Shown here piece by piece: positions 46,106 to 55,283 of a DNA stretch of 64,000 bases. The DNA comes from Pseudomonas sp. BCA17 (GTDB lineage Bacteria; Pseudomonadota; Gammaproteobacteria; Pseudomonadales; Pseudomonadaceae). The position numbers were made by a program, and so were the translations under genes. The stretch lies in NCBI RefSeq assembly GCF_004519405.1, contig NZ_SGWI01000001.1:1426001-1490000 (forward strand), written 5' to 3'. The notes beneath the pieces are model-generated. The model saw only the letters and a program-made list of their open reading frames with translations, made no database searches and was not told where the DNA came from. The stretch's first letter is position 1. The number at the start of each line of letters is the position of its first letter.

Positions 46106-47410
46106 GTGGAAGCACATCTGTTGGAATGGCTGAACCTGAGCGTGCGCTGGGTTCACATGATCACCGGCGTCGCCTGGATCGGCGCTTCCTTTTATTTCGT
46201 CTGGCTGGAAAACAACCTCAACCGCGTCAACCCCAAGGACGGCCTGGCCGGTGACTTGTGGGCGATCCACGGTGGCGGTATCTACCACCTGGAAAAATAC
46301 AAACTGGCCCCACCGACCATGCCGGACAACCTGCACTGGTTCAAATGGGAAGCCTATTTCACCTGGATGTCGGGCATTGCGCTGCTGTGCGTGGTGTTCT
46401 ATTCCAACCCGACCCTGTACCTGCTGGCCCCGGGCAGCAGCCTCAGTGGCCCGGAAGGCGTACTGCTGGGTATCGGCTCCCTGTTCGTCGGCTGGTTCAT
46501 CTACTCCTTCCTCTGCGACTCGGCCCTGGGCAAGCGCCCTGCTCTGCTCGGCTTGATCCTGTTCGTGCTGTTGATTGCCGCCGCGTACGGCTTCAGCAAG
46601 GTGTTCAGCGGGCGCGGCGCCTACCTGCATGTGGGCGCCGTCATCGGCACCATCATGGTGGGTAACGTGTTCCGCATCATCATGCCCGCCCAGCGCGCGC
46701 TGGTGGCGGCCATCGAGCAAAACCGCACGCCGGATCCGGCATTGCCGGCCAAGGGGCTGCTGCGTTCGCGGCACAACAACTACTTCACCTTGCCGGTGCT
46801 GTTCATCATGATCAGCAACCACTTCCCGAGCACCTACGGCAGCCAATACAACTGGCTGATCCTGGCCGGTATCGCGGTGGCGGCGGTGCTGGTACGCCAC
46901 TACTTCAACACCCGGCATAACAGCCAGAAGTATGCGTGGACCCTTCCGGTGGGCGCGTTGGCGATGATTTGCCTGGCGTATGTGACCGGGCCAAAACCGC
47001 TATCGACTTCGCCGGAAGTGGCCAAGGCACCGGCGGCGATCGAATACCAGCCGTTGCCGGAAACCGCGTTGGGCGGTGGCCTGAAACCTGCCGCGCCGGC
47101 TGCTCCCGCCGAGCCGGCTGCAGCACCCGCTGCGCCTGCCCAGGCCACGATTGATTTCGACAAGGTGCACGGGGTGATCCAGGAACGCTGCGCCGTGTGC
47201 CATTCGGCCAAGCCGACCAGCCCGCTGTTCAGCACCGCGCCGGCCGGAGTGATGTTCGACACCCCGGCGCAGATCCAGCAGCAGGCGGCGCGCATTCAGG
47301 CGCAGGCCGTGGCCAGCCAGATCATGCCGTTGGGCAACATCACGCAGATGACCCAGCAGGAGCGGGACTTGATTGGCACCTGGATCAGCCAGGGAGCCCG
47401 TACCAACTGA
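46106..47410 (+). CDS. puuD: Membrane urate hydroxylase PuuD with C-terminal cytochrome c
   Basis: Oxidises urate to 5-hydroxyisourate at the inner membrane, replacing soluble uricase. The 434 residues have an N-terminal domain of about eight helices (VRWVHMITGVAWIGASFYFVW, GGIYHLEKYKLAPP), a Pro/Ala linker (about 325-350) and a C-terminal cytochrome c domain with haem motif CAVCH near residue 366. Electrons go to the respiratory chain. The start is GTG with GAGAGG upstream. Confidence 0.95.
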   Translation: MEAHLLEWLNLSVRWVHMITGVAWIGASFYFVWLENNLNRVNPKDGLAGDLWAIHGGGIYHLEKYKLAPPTMPDNLHWFKWEAYFTWMSGIALLCVVFYSNPTLYLLAPGSSLSGPEGVLLGIGSLFVGWFIYSFLCDSALGKRPALLGLILFVLLIAAAYGFSKVFSGRGAYLHVGAVIGTIMVGNVFRIIMPAQRALVAAIEQNRTPDPALPAKGLLRSRHNNYFTLPVLFIMISNHFPSTYGSQYNWLILAGIAVAAVLVRHYFNTRHNSQKYAWTLPVGALAMICLAYVTGPKPLSTSPEVAKAPAAIEYQPLPETALGGGLKPAAPAAPAEPAAAPAAPAQATIDFDKVHGVIQERCAVCHSAKPTSPLFSTAPAGVMFDTPAQIQQQAARIQAQAVASQIMPLGNITQMTQQERDLIGTWISQGARTN

Positions 47411-47430
47411 CAGCCTGATGCACATCCACC

Positions 47431-47456
47431 TGTGGGAGCGGGCTTGCTCGCTCCCT
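47431..47456. repeat. Single REP element
   Basis: One unit with core gtgggagcgggcttgctcgctccc, in the puuD/permease gap. Confidence 0.75.
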
Positions 47457-47543
47457 CAGGGCCTTTGCAGCGTTTTCAAGACCAAGCTCCACCCGGCAAT
47501 TGAATGCCGAACAACACAAAAATAAAAAGATTCGAGGTGTTGC

Positions 47544-48887
47544 ATGTCCCAGTTAGAAACGCAGACCCCTGCGGCGCCCGCCATCGTGCGCCTGCCCCTC
47601 TTGCAACTGATGCTGGTCGGCCTGCAACACGTCTTGCTGATGTACGGCGGCGCCGTCGCCGTGCCCCTGATCATTGGCCAGGCCGCCGGCTTGAGCCGTG
47701 AAGAAATCGCCTTTCTGATCAACGCCGACCTGCTGGTTGCCGGTATCGCCACCCTGGTGCAGTCATTCGGCATCGGCCCGGCGGGCATTCGAATGCCGGT
47801 GATGATGGGCGCCAGCTTCGCCGCTGTCGGCAGTATGGTCGCCATGGCCGGCATGCCCGGGATCGGCTTGCAAGGGATCTTCGGCGCGACCATCGCCGCC
47901 GGGTTCTTCGGCATCTTGATCGCACCGTTCATGTCCAAGGTCGTACGTTTTTTTCCGCCGTTGGTGACCGGCACGGTCATAACCGCCATCGGCCTGTCGT
48001 TGTTTCCGGTCGCCGTGAACTGGGCCGGTGGCGGCAGTGCTGCCGCCACGTTCGGCTCGCCGATTTACCTGGCGATTGCCGCGCTGGTACTGGCTACCAT
48101 CCTGCTGATCAACCGCTTCATGCGTGGTTTCTGGGTGAACATCTCGGTGCTGATCGGCATGGCGCTCGGTTACGGTTTGTGCGGCATGCTCGGCATGGTC
48201 GACCTCAGCGGCCTCACGCAGGCACCCTGGGTGCAGGTGGTGACGCCACTGCATTTCGGCATGCCCACGTTCGAATTGGCGCCGATCCTGTCGATGTGCC
48301 TGGTGGTGGTGATCATCTTCGTCGAGTCCACCGGGATGTTCCTTGCCCTGGGCAAGATCACCGGCCAGGAGGTCACGCCGAAGATGCTGCGCCGTGGCCT
48401 GCTGTGTGATGCCGGCGCGTCATTCTTCGCCGGTTTCTTCAACACCTTTACTCACTCCTCCTTCGCCCAGAACATCGGCCTGGTGCAGATGACCGGCGTG
48501 CGCTGCCGCTCGGTGACGATCATGGCCGGGGTGTTCCTGATTGTGCTGAGCCTGTTGCCCAAAGCCGCATTTCTGGTGGCGTCAATTCCGCCGGCAGTGC
48601 TGGGCGGTGCGGCGATTGCCATGTTCGGCATGGTCGCGGCGACCGGCATCAAGATCCTGCAGGAAACCGACATCGCCGATCGCCGTAACCAACTGCTGGT
48701 GGCGGTGAGCATCGGCATGGGCCTGATCCCGGTGGTGCGCCCGGAATTCTTCGCACAGCTGCCGCTATGGATGAGCCCGATTACCCACAGCGGAATTGCC
48801 ATGGCCACCCTCAGCGCCCTGTCGCTGAACATACTGTTCAACATCCTGGGTGGCGCCGAGCGATCCGTAGTCGCCCCTACCCACTGA
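47544..48887 (+). CDS. NCS2 nucleobase permease (urate/xanthine type)
   Basis: A 447-residue inner-membrane carrier of the nucleobase-ascorbate (NAT/NCS2) branch. Features are the start QLMLVGLQHVLLMYGGAVAVPLIIG, GASFAAVGSM, the central ESTGMFLALGKITG and the NAT signature QNIGLVQMTGVRCRSV. Its place after puuD points to urate or xanthine uptake, as in UacT/XanQ-like carriers. The leader has an A-rich track, AAAAATAA, of the Crc type before the ATG. Confidence 0.92.
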   Translation: MSQLETQTPAAPAIVRLPLLQLMLVGLQHVLLMYGGAVAVPLIIGQAAGLSREEIAFLINADLLVAGIATLVQSFGIGPAGIRMPVMMGASFAAVGSMVAMAGMPGIGLQGIFGATIAAGFFGILIAPFMSKVVRFFPPLVTGTVITAIGLSLFPVAVNWAGGGSAAATFGSPIYLAIAALVLATILLINRFMRGFWVNISVLIGMALGYGLCGMLGMVDLSGLTQAPWVQVVTPLHFGMPTFELAPILSMCLVVVIIFVESTGMFLALGKITGQEVTPKMLRRGLLCDAGASFFAGFFNTFTHSSFAQNIGLVQMTGVRCRSVTIMAGVFLIVLSLLPKAAFLVASIPPAVLGGAAIAMFGMVAATGIKILQETDIADRRNQLLVAVSIGMGLIPVVRPEFFAQLPLWMSPITHSGIAMATLSALSLNILFNILGGAERSVVAPTH

Positions 48888-48891
48888 TTCC

Positions 48892-48918
48892 TTCGTTAAC
48901 AATAAAAACAATAACGAA
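48892..48918. promoter_or_regulatory. Inverted repeat with two AACAATAA motifs
   Basis: TTCGTTA and TAACGAA flank a 13-base A-rich loop. The segment contains AACAATAA twice (48898-48905, 48907-48914), which fits tandem Crc/Hfq CA motifs. It directly precedes a ribosome site and the doubtful 122-codon frame. Confidence 0.5.
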
Positions 48919-48932
48919 CAAGGAACATCCCC

Positions 48933-49301
48933 ATGTACGCCATTCACCTGGGGCCGGCCACAAGCCGCGCCCCATTCTCGCCCCACGCGCTCTGTTACAG
49001 CGCACTTGAGCCACGGCCTGAGAGCCAGTATTCTCCGCGCCCGCTCGAATCGACTCAAAAAAAAACAGCGAATGTAAAAGCTGACTGCAAGGCCAACTTA
49101 TCCGGGCCTACTGTCTGCGGCCAACGTGCACAAAACACCACCGGACTCGACTGCAAGAACTGCAGCCGAAGGCGTTTTATTGGTTTTTTAAACACCTTGG
49201 CGCAGCTCTTGCTAAAAGCATTAAAGCTGACCAAACAGACGATTTTTGCAGCGAACCAAAAGGCGCCACACCAGAGCGCTTGCGTAGAAGAACAATCCTA
49301 A
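48933..49301 (+). CDS. Doubtful small ORF, 122 codons, unknown
   Basis: An AAGGAAC site lies 8 bases before the ATG, which is the main support. The protein (start MYAIHLGPATSRAPF) has no recognisable domain and unusual codon use (many Lys, Cys and Asn codons near the end). It may be the start region of a lost gene reading into spacer, or a leader peptide for the Tsx-like gene. I would not accept it as a gene without expression data. Confidence 0.25.
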   Translation: MYAIHLGPATSRAPFSPHALCYSALEPRPESQYSPRPLESTQKKTANVKADCKANLSGPTVCGQRAQNTTGLDCKNCSRRRFIGFLNTLAQLLLKALKLTKQTIFAANQKAPHQSACVEEQS

Positions 49302-49323
49302 AACTTTGACTCGGGAGCACCGA

Positions 49324-50109
49324 ATGAAACCTATGTTGAAAGGCCTGATGTTGGCAGGTTCCCTGCTGGCCGGTGGCCAAGCCGTAGCCGGCGATCTGTT
49401 GCAGTGGCAGAACAACAGCCTGACGTACCTGTGGGGCAAGAACTTCACCATCAACCCACAGATCCAGCAGACCGTCACGTTCGAACATGCCGACGCCTGG
49501 AAGTACGGCGACAACTTCCTGTTCGTCGACCGTATCTTTTACAACGGCAAGGAAGACGGCAACGTCGGCCCGGATACTTATTACGGCGAGTTCAGCCCAC
49601 GGCTGTCGTTCGGCAAAATATTCGACAAGGACCTGTCTTTCGGCCCGATCAAAGATGTATTGCTGGCCTTCACTTACGAGTTCGGCGAAGGCGATAACGA
49701 GTCGTACCTGCTCGGCCCGGGCTTTGACCTGAATATCCCGGGTTTCGACTACTTCCAGTTGAACTTCTACCAACGCCAGACCGAGGGCAATCGCCCGGGT
49801 GACGGCGTCTGGCAGATCACTCCTGTGTGGTCGTACACCCTGCCAGTGGGCAATTCCAACATATTGATCGACGGCTACATGGACTGGGTAGTCGACAACG
49901 ACAAGAACGCCCGCGGCACTTACCACGCCAACCTGCACTTCAACCCACAGGTCAAATACGACTTGGGCAAGGCACTGCATTGGGGCGAGAAACAGTTGTA
50001 TGTCGGGTTTGAATACGACTACTGGAAGAACAAGTACGGCATTGAAGATTCCGGTGCGTTCAAGACTAACCAGGACACGGCAAGTTTCCTGGTCAAGTAC
50101 CACTTCTAA
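49324..50109 (+). CDS. Nucleoside-specific outer-membrane channel (Tsx/OmpK family)
   Basis: A 261-residue outer-membrane beta-barrel with a signal peptide (MLKGLMLAGSLLAGGQAVAG). Alternating strands are evident, and the last residue is Phe (VKYHF), the usual signal for barrel assembly. Family features: LLQWQNNSLTYLWGKNF and FVDRIFYNGKEDGN. It probably lets nucleosides or purine bases cross the outer membrane, which fits the permease next door. GGGAG precedes the ATG; a GTG/ATG six codons upstream is less likely. Confidence 0.9.
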   Translation: MKPMLKGLMLAGSLLAGGQAVAGDLLQWQNNSLTYLWGKNFTINPQIQQTVTFEHADAWKYGDNFLFVDRIFYNGKEDGNVGPDTYYGEFSPRLSFGKIFDKDLSFGPIKDVLLAFTYEFGEGDNESYLLGPGFDLNIPGFDYFQLNFYQRQTEGNRPGDGVWQITPVWSYTLPVGNSNILIDGYMDWVVDNDKNARGTYHANLHFNPQVKYDLGKALHWGEKQLYVGFEYDYWKNKYGIEDSGAFKTNQDTASFLVKYHF

Positions 50110-50126
50110 CGGTTGACTGCATCGCC

Positions 50127-50154
50127 TGTGGGAGCGGGCTTGCGCGCTCCCACA
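50127..50154. repeat. Single REP hairpin
   Basis: tgtgggagcgggcttg and cgctcccaca pair around a short loop, between convergent genes. Confidence 0.78.
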
Positions 50155-50155
50155 T

Positions 50156-51286
50156 TCAGTTCGGCGTCAATCCAAGGAACCTCGACAACTCCTCACGCTT
50201 GGCCAGCGCATCGCGCCGCCCCAGCTCGATCAACTCACTGCAATACCCCGCCTCGAACAACAAGTAACTCAACACCCCCGCCCCGCTCGTCCTGGTCGCC
50301 CCCGGCCCGCGCAGGAACAAGCGCAATGCCGCCGGCAGTTCCTGGCGATGCCGCGCCGCGATTTCATCGATCGGCTGGCTGGGCGCAATCACCAGCACCT
50401 CCACCGGCGCCACCCCAGGCGCGACCTGGCTGAATTGGTTCAAGCGCTCGAGCAACTCGATATCACTCTCCAGGCTGTCGATGAATGTGCTGTTGAGCAT
50501 GTGCCCACCAATCTGTGCCAGCGTCGGCTGCTGGCCGGTATAGGCACGTTGCGTGGCAGGCTCATTGCCCCGCGGGTTACCGCTCACGCCCACCACCAGC
50601 ACCCGGCTCGCGCCCAAGTGCAAGGCAGGGCTGATCGGCGCCGACTGGCGCACCGCGCCATCACCGAAATATTCCTCATCAAGCTTGACTGGCGCGAACA
50701 GCAACGGGATTGCCGAGCTGGCCAGCAGGTGTTCCACCGTCAACTGGGCGGGCACACCAATACGCCGATGGCGCAACCAGGCATCGATGGTACGGCCGCC
50801 CTGGTAGAAGGTCATCGCCTGCCCGGACTCATAGCCGAAAGCCGTCACCGCTACGGCATGCAGATGCTGTTTGCGAATGGCCTCGTCGATGCCTTGCAGG
50901 TGCAGCTTGTCGTTGAGCAGGTCCCGCAGCGGCGCACTGTCGAGCAGCGCCACCGGCACCTGGCCCCCCAGGCCCAACAGGCTGTGAATGAAGAAGCGAC
51001 TGGCCTGGCGGATCACTCCCGGCCAGTCGCTGCGCAGCACCAGGTGGCTGCGAAAGCCCTGCCAGAACGCGGTAAGCCGTTGGATCGCCGCGGTGAAGTC
51101 TGTCGCACCGCTCGCCAGGCTCACGGCGTTGATCGCCCCGGCGGAGGTACCGACAATCACCGGGAAAGGGTTCGGCGCCCCTGGCGGCAACAGCTCGGCA
51201 ATCGCCGCCAACACCCCCACCTGATACGCCGCTCGCGCCCCGCCGCCGGAAAGAATCAAGCCTGTGACCGGTTCAGCTGGGCGCAT
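50156..51286 (-). CDS. Patatin-like phospholipase
   Basis: A 376-residue serine lipase of the patatin type with the Ser-Asp dyad. The oxyanion loop is LILSGGGARAAYQVG (residues 10-24), the nucleophile Ser48 is in GTSAG, and the Asp is in FGDGAVRQSAP. There is no signal peptide, so it is probably cytoplasmic or peripheral. The lipid substrate is unknown. It is 30 bases downstream of the lipid A acyltransferase gene, probably in one unit. Confidence 0.9.
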   Translation of the reverse strand: MRPAEPVTGLILSGGGARAAYQVGVLAAIAELLPPGAPNPFPVIVGTSAGAINAVSLASGATDFTAAIQRLTAFWQGFRSHLVLRSDWPGVIRQASRFFIHSLLGLGGQVPVALLDSAPLRDLLNDKLHLQGIDEAIRKQHLHAVAVTAFGYESGQAMTFYQGGRTIDAWLRHRRIGVPAQLTVEHLLASSAIPLLFAPVKLDEEYFGDGAVRQSAPISPALHLGASRVLVVGVSGNPRGNEPATQRAYTGQQPTLAQIGGHMLNSTFIDSLESDIELLERLNQFSQVAPGVAPVEVLVIAPSQPIDEIAARHRQELPAALRLFLRGPGATRTSGAGVLSYLLFEAGYCSELIELGRRDALAKREELSRFLGLTPN

Positions 51287-51316
51287 TGCATCACTCCATA
51301 GGGGGGAAGGCAGGTA

Positions 51317-52252
51317 TTACCGACGGCGTTTTTCGTACAGCTTAGGCTCGCCCGGTGGCCGGCTCTTGAAGCGGCGGTGCGTCCACAGGTACTGCGCGGG
51401 GCATTCGCGTACCGAGGCCTCGACCCACTGGTTGATACGCAGGCAGTCGACTTCATCGGTTTCGCCAGGGAAGTCAGTCAACGGCGGGTGAATCACCAGG
51501 CGATAACCACTGCCATCGGCCAGGCGCTCCTGGGTAAACGGCACCACCAGGGCCTTGCCCAGGCGGGCGAATTTGCTGGTGGCGGTGACGGTAGCGGCCT
51601 GGATGCCGAACAGCGGTACGAAGATGCTTTGCTTGGCGCCGTAGTCCTGATCCGGTGCGTACCAGATGGCGCGCCCGGAGCGCAGCAACTTGAGCATGCC
51701 GCGCACGTCGTCGCGCTCTACCGCCAGGGAATCGAGATTGTGCCGCTCGCGGCCGCGCCGTTGGATAAAGTCGAACAGCGGGTTACCGTGCTCGCGGTAC
51801 ATGCCATCAATGGTGTGTTTCTGCCCGAGCAGGGCGGCGCCGATTTCCAGGGTGGTGAAGTGCAGGGCCATCAGGATCACGCCCTTGCCTTCCAGCTGCG
51901 CCTGCTTGAGATGTTCCAACCCTTCGACATGCGCCAGCCGTGCCAGGCGTGGCTTGGGCCACCACCAGCTCATGGCCATCTCAAAGAAGGCGATACCGGT
52001 GGAGGCAAAGTTTTCCTTGAGCAGTTGCTTGCGTTCCTTGGCGGACTTTTCCGGGAAACACAGTTCCAGGTTGCGCGCAGCAATGCGGCGACGGTCGCCG
52101 GCCACACGGTACATGCCGGCGCCGAGTAAACGACCAATGGTCAACAGCGCCCGGTACGGCAACTGAGTGATCAGCCATAACAGGCCGAGTCCCAGCCATA
52201 ACAGCCAAAAACGCGGGTGAAGAAATGCAGCTCGAAAACGCGGGCGATCCAT
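51317..52252 (-). CDS. Lipid A acyltransferase (LpxL/HtrB family)
   Basis: Adds a secondary acyl chain to lipid A at the inner membrane. The 311 residues have an N-terminal membrane helix ([22 protein letters not shown]) and the catalytic HxxxxE motif LHFTTLE, followed by [24 protein letters not shown]. The start [15 protein letters not shown] is chosen because GGAA lies just upstream; an ATG seven codons earlier is the alternative. It diverges from minC across about 120 bp. Confidence 0.93.
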   Translation of the reverse strand: MDRPRFRAAFLHPRFWLLWLGLGLLWLITQLPYRALLTIGRLLGAGMYRVAGDRRRIAARNLELCFPEKSAKERKQLLKENFASTGIAFFEMAMSWWWPKPRLARLAHVEGLEHLKQAQLEGKGVILMALHFTTLEIGAALLGQKHTIDGMYREHGNPLFDFIQRRGRERHNLDSLAVERDDVRGMLKLLRSGRAIWYAPDQDYGAKQSIFVPLFGIQAATVTATSKFARLGKALVVPFTQERLADGSGYRLVIHPPLTDFPGETDEVDCLRINQWVEASVRECPAQYLWTHRRFKSRPPGEPKLYEKRRR

Positions 52253-52371
52253 TACAGATTCCGGTAAAGACATGGGCCGCGCATTCTACAACGGTTCGAC
52301 CCGGCTTGCGGCCCGCGGATGTTCTCGTTATAAGTCTCGACACTTTTCGTGACAAGCCGCTTTTGCCGACC

Positions 52372-53109
52372 ATGAGCCAAACCGAACCGCTAGACCAAGA
52401 TCCCGTGTTCCAGCTGAAAGGCAGCATGCTGGCCATCACCGTGCTGGAACTTGCCCGCAACGACCTCGACGCCCTGGACCGCCAACTGGCCGCCAAGGTC
52501 GCCCTGGCGCCGAATTTTTTCAACAATGCCCCATTGGTACTGGCCCTCGACAAACTGCCGGCCGGCCAGGGTGCCATCGACTTGCCCGGGCTGATGCGTG
52601 TTTGCCGCTCCCATGGTTTGCGTACCCTGGCGATTCGTGCCAGCCGTATCGAAGACATTGCAGCGGCCATTGCAATTGAACTGCCCGTATTGCCGCCCTC
52701 CGGTGCCCGCGAGCGTCCGCTCGACCCCACCGAAGGCGAAGTGAAGAAAAAACCGGAAAAACCACCGGAGCCGACGATCAAGCCTACAAAGATCATCACC
52801 TCCCCCGTACGCGGCGGGCAGCAGATTTACGCCCAGGGCGGTGACCTGGTCGTGGTAGCGCCGGTCAGCCCCGGGGCGGAACTTCTGGCCGATGGCAACA
52901 TCCATGTATACGGCCCAATGCGCGGACGTGCCCTCGCCGGCATCAAGGGTGATACCAAGGCCCGGATTTTTTGCCAGCAGTTGACCGCTGAGCTAGTGTC
53001 CATCGCCGGCCAGTACAAGGTTTCAGAAGATCTGCGCCGTGATCCGCTGTGGGGAGCCGGGGTACAGGTCAGCCTGTCGGGCGACGTGTTGAACATCATC
53101 CGTCTTTAA
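52372..53109 (+). CDS. minC: Septum site-determining protein MinC
   Basis: Inhibits FtsZ ring formation away from mid-cell, with MinD. The 245 residues have the N-terminal FtsZ-binding domain (about 1-105), a charged Pro/Lys linker (110-140, [14 protein letters not shown]) and the C-terminal beta-helix (about 145-245, [33 protein letters not shown]). The ATG is the family start; a 49-codon extension is rejected. Confidence 0.97.
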   Translation: MSQTEPLDQDPVFQLKGSMLAITVLELARNDLDALDRQLAAKVALAPNFFNNAPLVLALDKLPAGQGAIDLPGLMRVCRSHGLRTLAIRASRIEDIAAAIAIELPVLPPSGARERPLDPTEGEVKKKPEKPPEPTIKPTKIITSPVRGGQQIYAQGGDLVVVAPVSPGAELLADGNIHVYGPMRGRALAGIKGDTKARIFCQQLTAELVSIAGQYKVSEDLRRDPLWGAGVQVSLSGDVLNIIRL

Positions 53110-53310
53110 CGGATACTGCCGCATTTTCCAAGCATCTCTAGACTCTGATAGCACAGCGAAACCGGCAAGATTTGCGTAGGAATAATTAAAGACTGGCGTT
53201 TTCCCTGCGGAGACAACGGTTTTTTCCTACAAAGGCTGTCCGCCTGCAGCGAGTTTCAAGAGATGTTTTTCAGGGGCTGAAAAGTCCTTCTTCCTTAGGG
53301 GTGAAACACC

Positions 53311-54123
53311 TTGGCCAAGATTCTCGTGGTTACATCCGGCAAGGGTGGTGTGGGTAAGACCACCACCAGCGCCGCTATCGGTACCGGCCTCGCTCTGCGC
53401 GGCCACAAAACCGTTATCGTCGACTTCGACGTCGGTCTGCGTAACCTGGACCTGATCATGGGCTGTGAACGCCGCGTGGTTTACGACTTCGTCAACGTCG
53501 TCAACGGCGAAGCCAACCTGCAACAAGCCCTGATCAAGGACAAGCGCCTTGAGAACCTGTACGTACTGGCCGCCAGCCAGACCCGTGACAAGGACGCGCT
53601 GACCAAAGAAGGCGTAGGCAAAGTCCTGGCCGAGCTGAAAGAAACCTTCGAATACGTGGTATGCGACTCCCCGGCCGGTATCGAAACCGGTGCTCACCTG
53701 GCGATGTACTTCGCCGATGAAGCCATCGTGGTGACCAACCCGGAAGTGTCCTCCGTACGTGACTCGGACCGCATGCTGGGCCTGTTGGCCAGCAAGTCCC
53801 AGCGCGCTGAAAAAGGCGAAGATCCGATCAAGGAGCACTTGCTGCTCACCCGTTACAACCCTGAGCGCGTCAGCAACGGCGAAATGCTCGGTGTTGAAGA
53901 CGTGAAGGAAATCCTCGCAGTGACCCTGCTGGGCGTGATCCCGGAATCCCAGGCCGTGCTGAAGGCTTCCAACCAGGGTGTTCCGGTGATTCTCGACGAC
54001 CAGAGCGACGCCGGCCAGGCGTACAGCGATGCCGTCGATCGCCTGCTGGGCAAGTCCGTGGAACATCGCTTCCTCGATGTCAAGAAGAAGGGATTCTTCG
54101 AGCGTATCTTTGGAGGCAACTAA
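53311..54123 (+). CDS. minD: Septum site-determining protein MinD
   Basis: ATPase that carries MinC to the membrane and oscillates with MinE. The 270 residues have the deviant Walker A motif GKGGVGKTT, the DFDVGLRNLDLIMGCERR region and a C-terminal membrane-targeting amphipathic helix (KKKGFFERIFGGN). The start is TTG, with a TAGGGGTG site upstream, giving the family N-terminus MAKILVVTSGKGG. The 201-bp gap to minC has no evident gene. Confidence 0.97.
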   Translation: MAKILVVTSGKGGVGKTTTSAAIGTGLALRGHKTVIVDFDVGLRNLDLIMGCERRVVYDFVNVVNGEANLQQALIKDKRLENLYVLAASQTRDKDALTKEGVGKVLAELKETFEYVVCDSPAGIETGAHLAMYFADEAIVVTNPEVSSVRDSDRMLGLLASKSQRAEKGEDPIKEHLLLTRYNPERVSNGEMLGVEDVKEILAVTLLGVIPESQAVLKASNQGVPVILDDQSDAGQAYSDAVDRLLGKSVEHRFLDVKKKGFFERIFGGN

Positions 54124-54126
54124 ACA

Positions 54127-54381
54127 ATGAAATTTCTCGACTTCTTTCGCGCCAACAAAAAACCAACGACCGCGTCGGTCGCGAAAGAGCGTCTACAGAT
54201 CATCGTGGCGCACGAACGCGGCCAACGCAGTACGCCGGACTACCTGCCAGCCTTGCAGAAGGAACTGGTCGAGGTGATCCGCAAGTACGTCAATATCGGC
54301 AACGATGACGTGCATGTCGCCCTGGAAAATGACGGCAGCTGCTCGATTCTGGAACTTAATATCACCCTGCCTGATCGTTGA
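54127..54381 (+). CDS. minE: Cell division topological specificity factor MinE
   Basis: Stimulates MinD ATPase and confines MinCD to the poles. The 84 residues have the N-terminal anti-MinCD helix ([26 protein letters not shown] starts the protein) and the C-terminal topological domain. It begins 3 bases after minD. Confidence 0.97.
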   Translation: MKFLDFFRANKKPTTASVAKERLQIIVAHERGQRSTPDYLPALQKELVEVIRKYVNIGNDDVHVALENDGSCSILELNITLPDR

Positions 54382-54399
54382 TCGAAAAGGCGGTCGCCA

Positions 54400-54452
54400 C
54401 GGCGGCTCGTTCACCTTGATCCCTATTGGGGAGCCGGGTGGGCGAGCCGCCG
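54400..54452. repeat. Long-range inverted repeat after minE
   Basis: cggcggctcg and cgagccgccg pair over a 33-base loop in the minE/pseudouridine synthase gap. It may be a weak terminator or an mRNA stabiliser. Confidence 0.5.
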
Positions 54453-54477
54453 TTGGCGTTTGTTGCGAGGCTGTTTA

Positions 54478-55113
54478 ATGCCGCTGTCCAATATTCATAT
54501 CCTGCATCAGGACGCCGCCGTCCTGGTGGTGAACAAGCCTACCCTGTTGCTCTCGGTGCCTGGTCGGGCCGATGACAACAAGGACTGCCTGATCACCCGG
54601 CTGCAGGAAAACGGCTACCCCGAAGCCCGCATCGTCCATCGACTCGACTGGGAAACCTCCGGGATCATCCTGCTGGCTCGGGATGCCGACACCCACCGCG
54701 AATTGTCCCGTCAGTTTCACGACCGCGAAACCGAAAAAGCCTACACCGCATTGGCCTGGGGCCAGCCGGAGCTGGACAGCGGCAGCATCGACCTGCCCTT
54801 GCGCTACGACCCGCCGACCAAACCGCGGCATGTGGTAGACCACGAGCAGGGCAAGCATGCGCTGACCTTCTGGAAGGTGCTGGAGCGTTGTGGCGACTGG
54901 TGCCGGGTGGAGCTGACACCGATCACCGGGCGTTCGCACCAGTTGCGTGTACATATGCTGTCAATCGGCCACCCGCTGCTGGGTGATGGCCTGTACGCCC
55001 ATGAACAGGCCCTGGCCGCCTGGCCACGGCTGTGCCTGCATGCAAGCATGTTGAGCTTCACGCACCCGCAAAGCGGCGAGCGCCTGCGCTTTGAGTGCCC
55101 AGCCCCGTTCTGA
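54478..55113 (+). CDS. RluA-family pseudouridine synthase
   Basis: Converts uridine to pseudouridine in rRNA or tRNA. The 211 residues carry the catalytic motif HRLDWETSG (Asp57) and the later family motifs GRSHQLRVHM and GHPLLGDGLYA. There is no S4 domain, so it is of the short RluA/TruC-like class. The start MPLSNIHILHQD has GAGG upstream. The target base cannot be told from sequence. Its position after minCDE is usual in Pseudomonas. Confidence 0.93.
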   Translation: MPLSNIHILHQDAAVLVVNKPTLLLSVPGRADDNKDCLITRLQENGYPEARIVHRLDWETSGIILLARDADTHRELSRQFHDRETEKAYTALAWGQPELDSGSIDLPLRYDPPTKPRHVVDHEQGKHALTFWKVLERCGDWCRVELTPITGRSHQLRVHMLSIGHPLLGDGLYAHEQALAAWPRLCLHASMLSFTHPQSGERLRFECPAPF

Positions 55114-55133
55114 CCGCTGAGCGCATCTCCTCC

Positions 55134-55227
55134 AGGAGGGAGCTTGCTCGCGAAGAGCCTGAGAGCAACGCATTCATTCAGGATAAATGCAGCGCTCCTG
55201 GGTTTTTCGCGAGCAAGCTCGCTCAAC
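55134..55227. repeat. Paired REP element (inverted)
   Basis: Units ggagggagcttgctcgcgaa and ttcgcgagcaagctcgctc flank about 55 bases. Confidence 0.82.
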
Positions 55228-55283
55228 AATGAATCGGCCGAGCCAATACGGTAGACTCCGCGCATTGCTGTCTGGAGCTATTT

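Larger units (their letters stand above)
48888..49323. other. Gap between the permease and the Tsx-like gene
   Basis: Holds an inverted repeat with two Crc-type motifs at its left end, then one weak open frame. The right 150 bases are AT-rich leader for the outer-membrane gene. No RNA gene was recognised. Confidence 0.5.
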
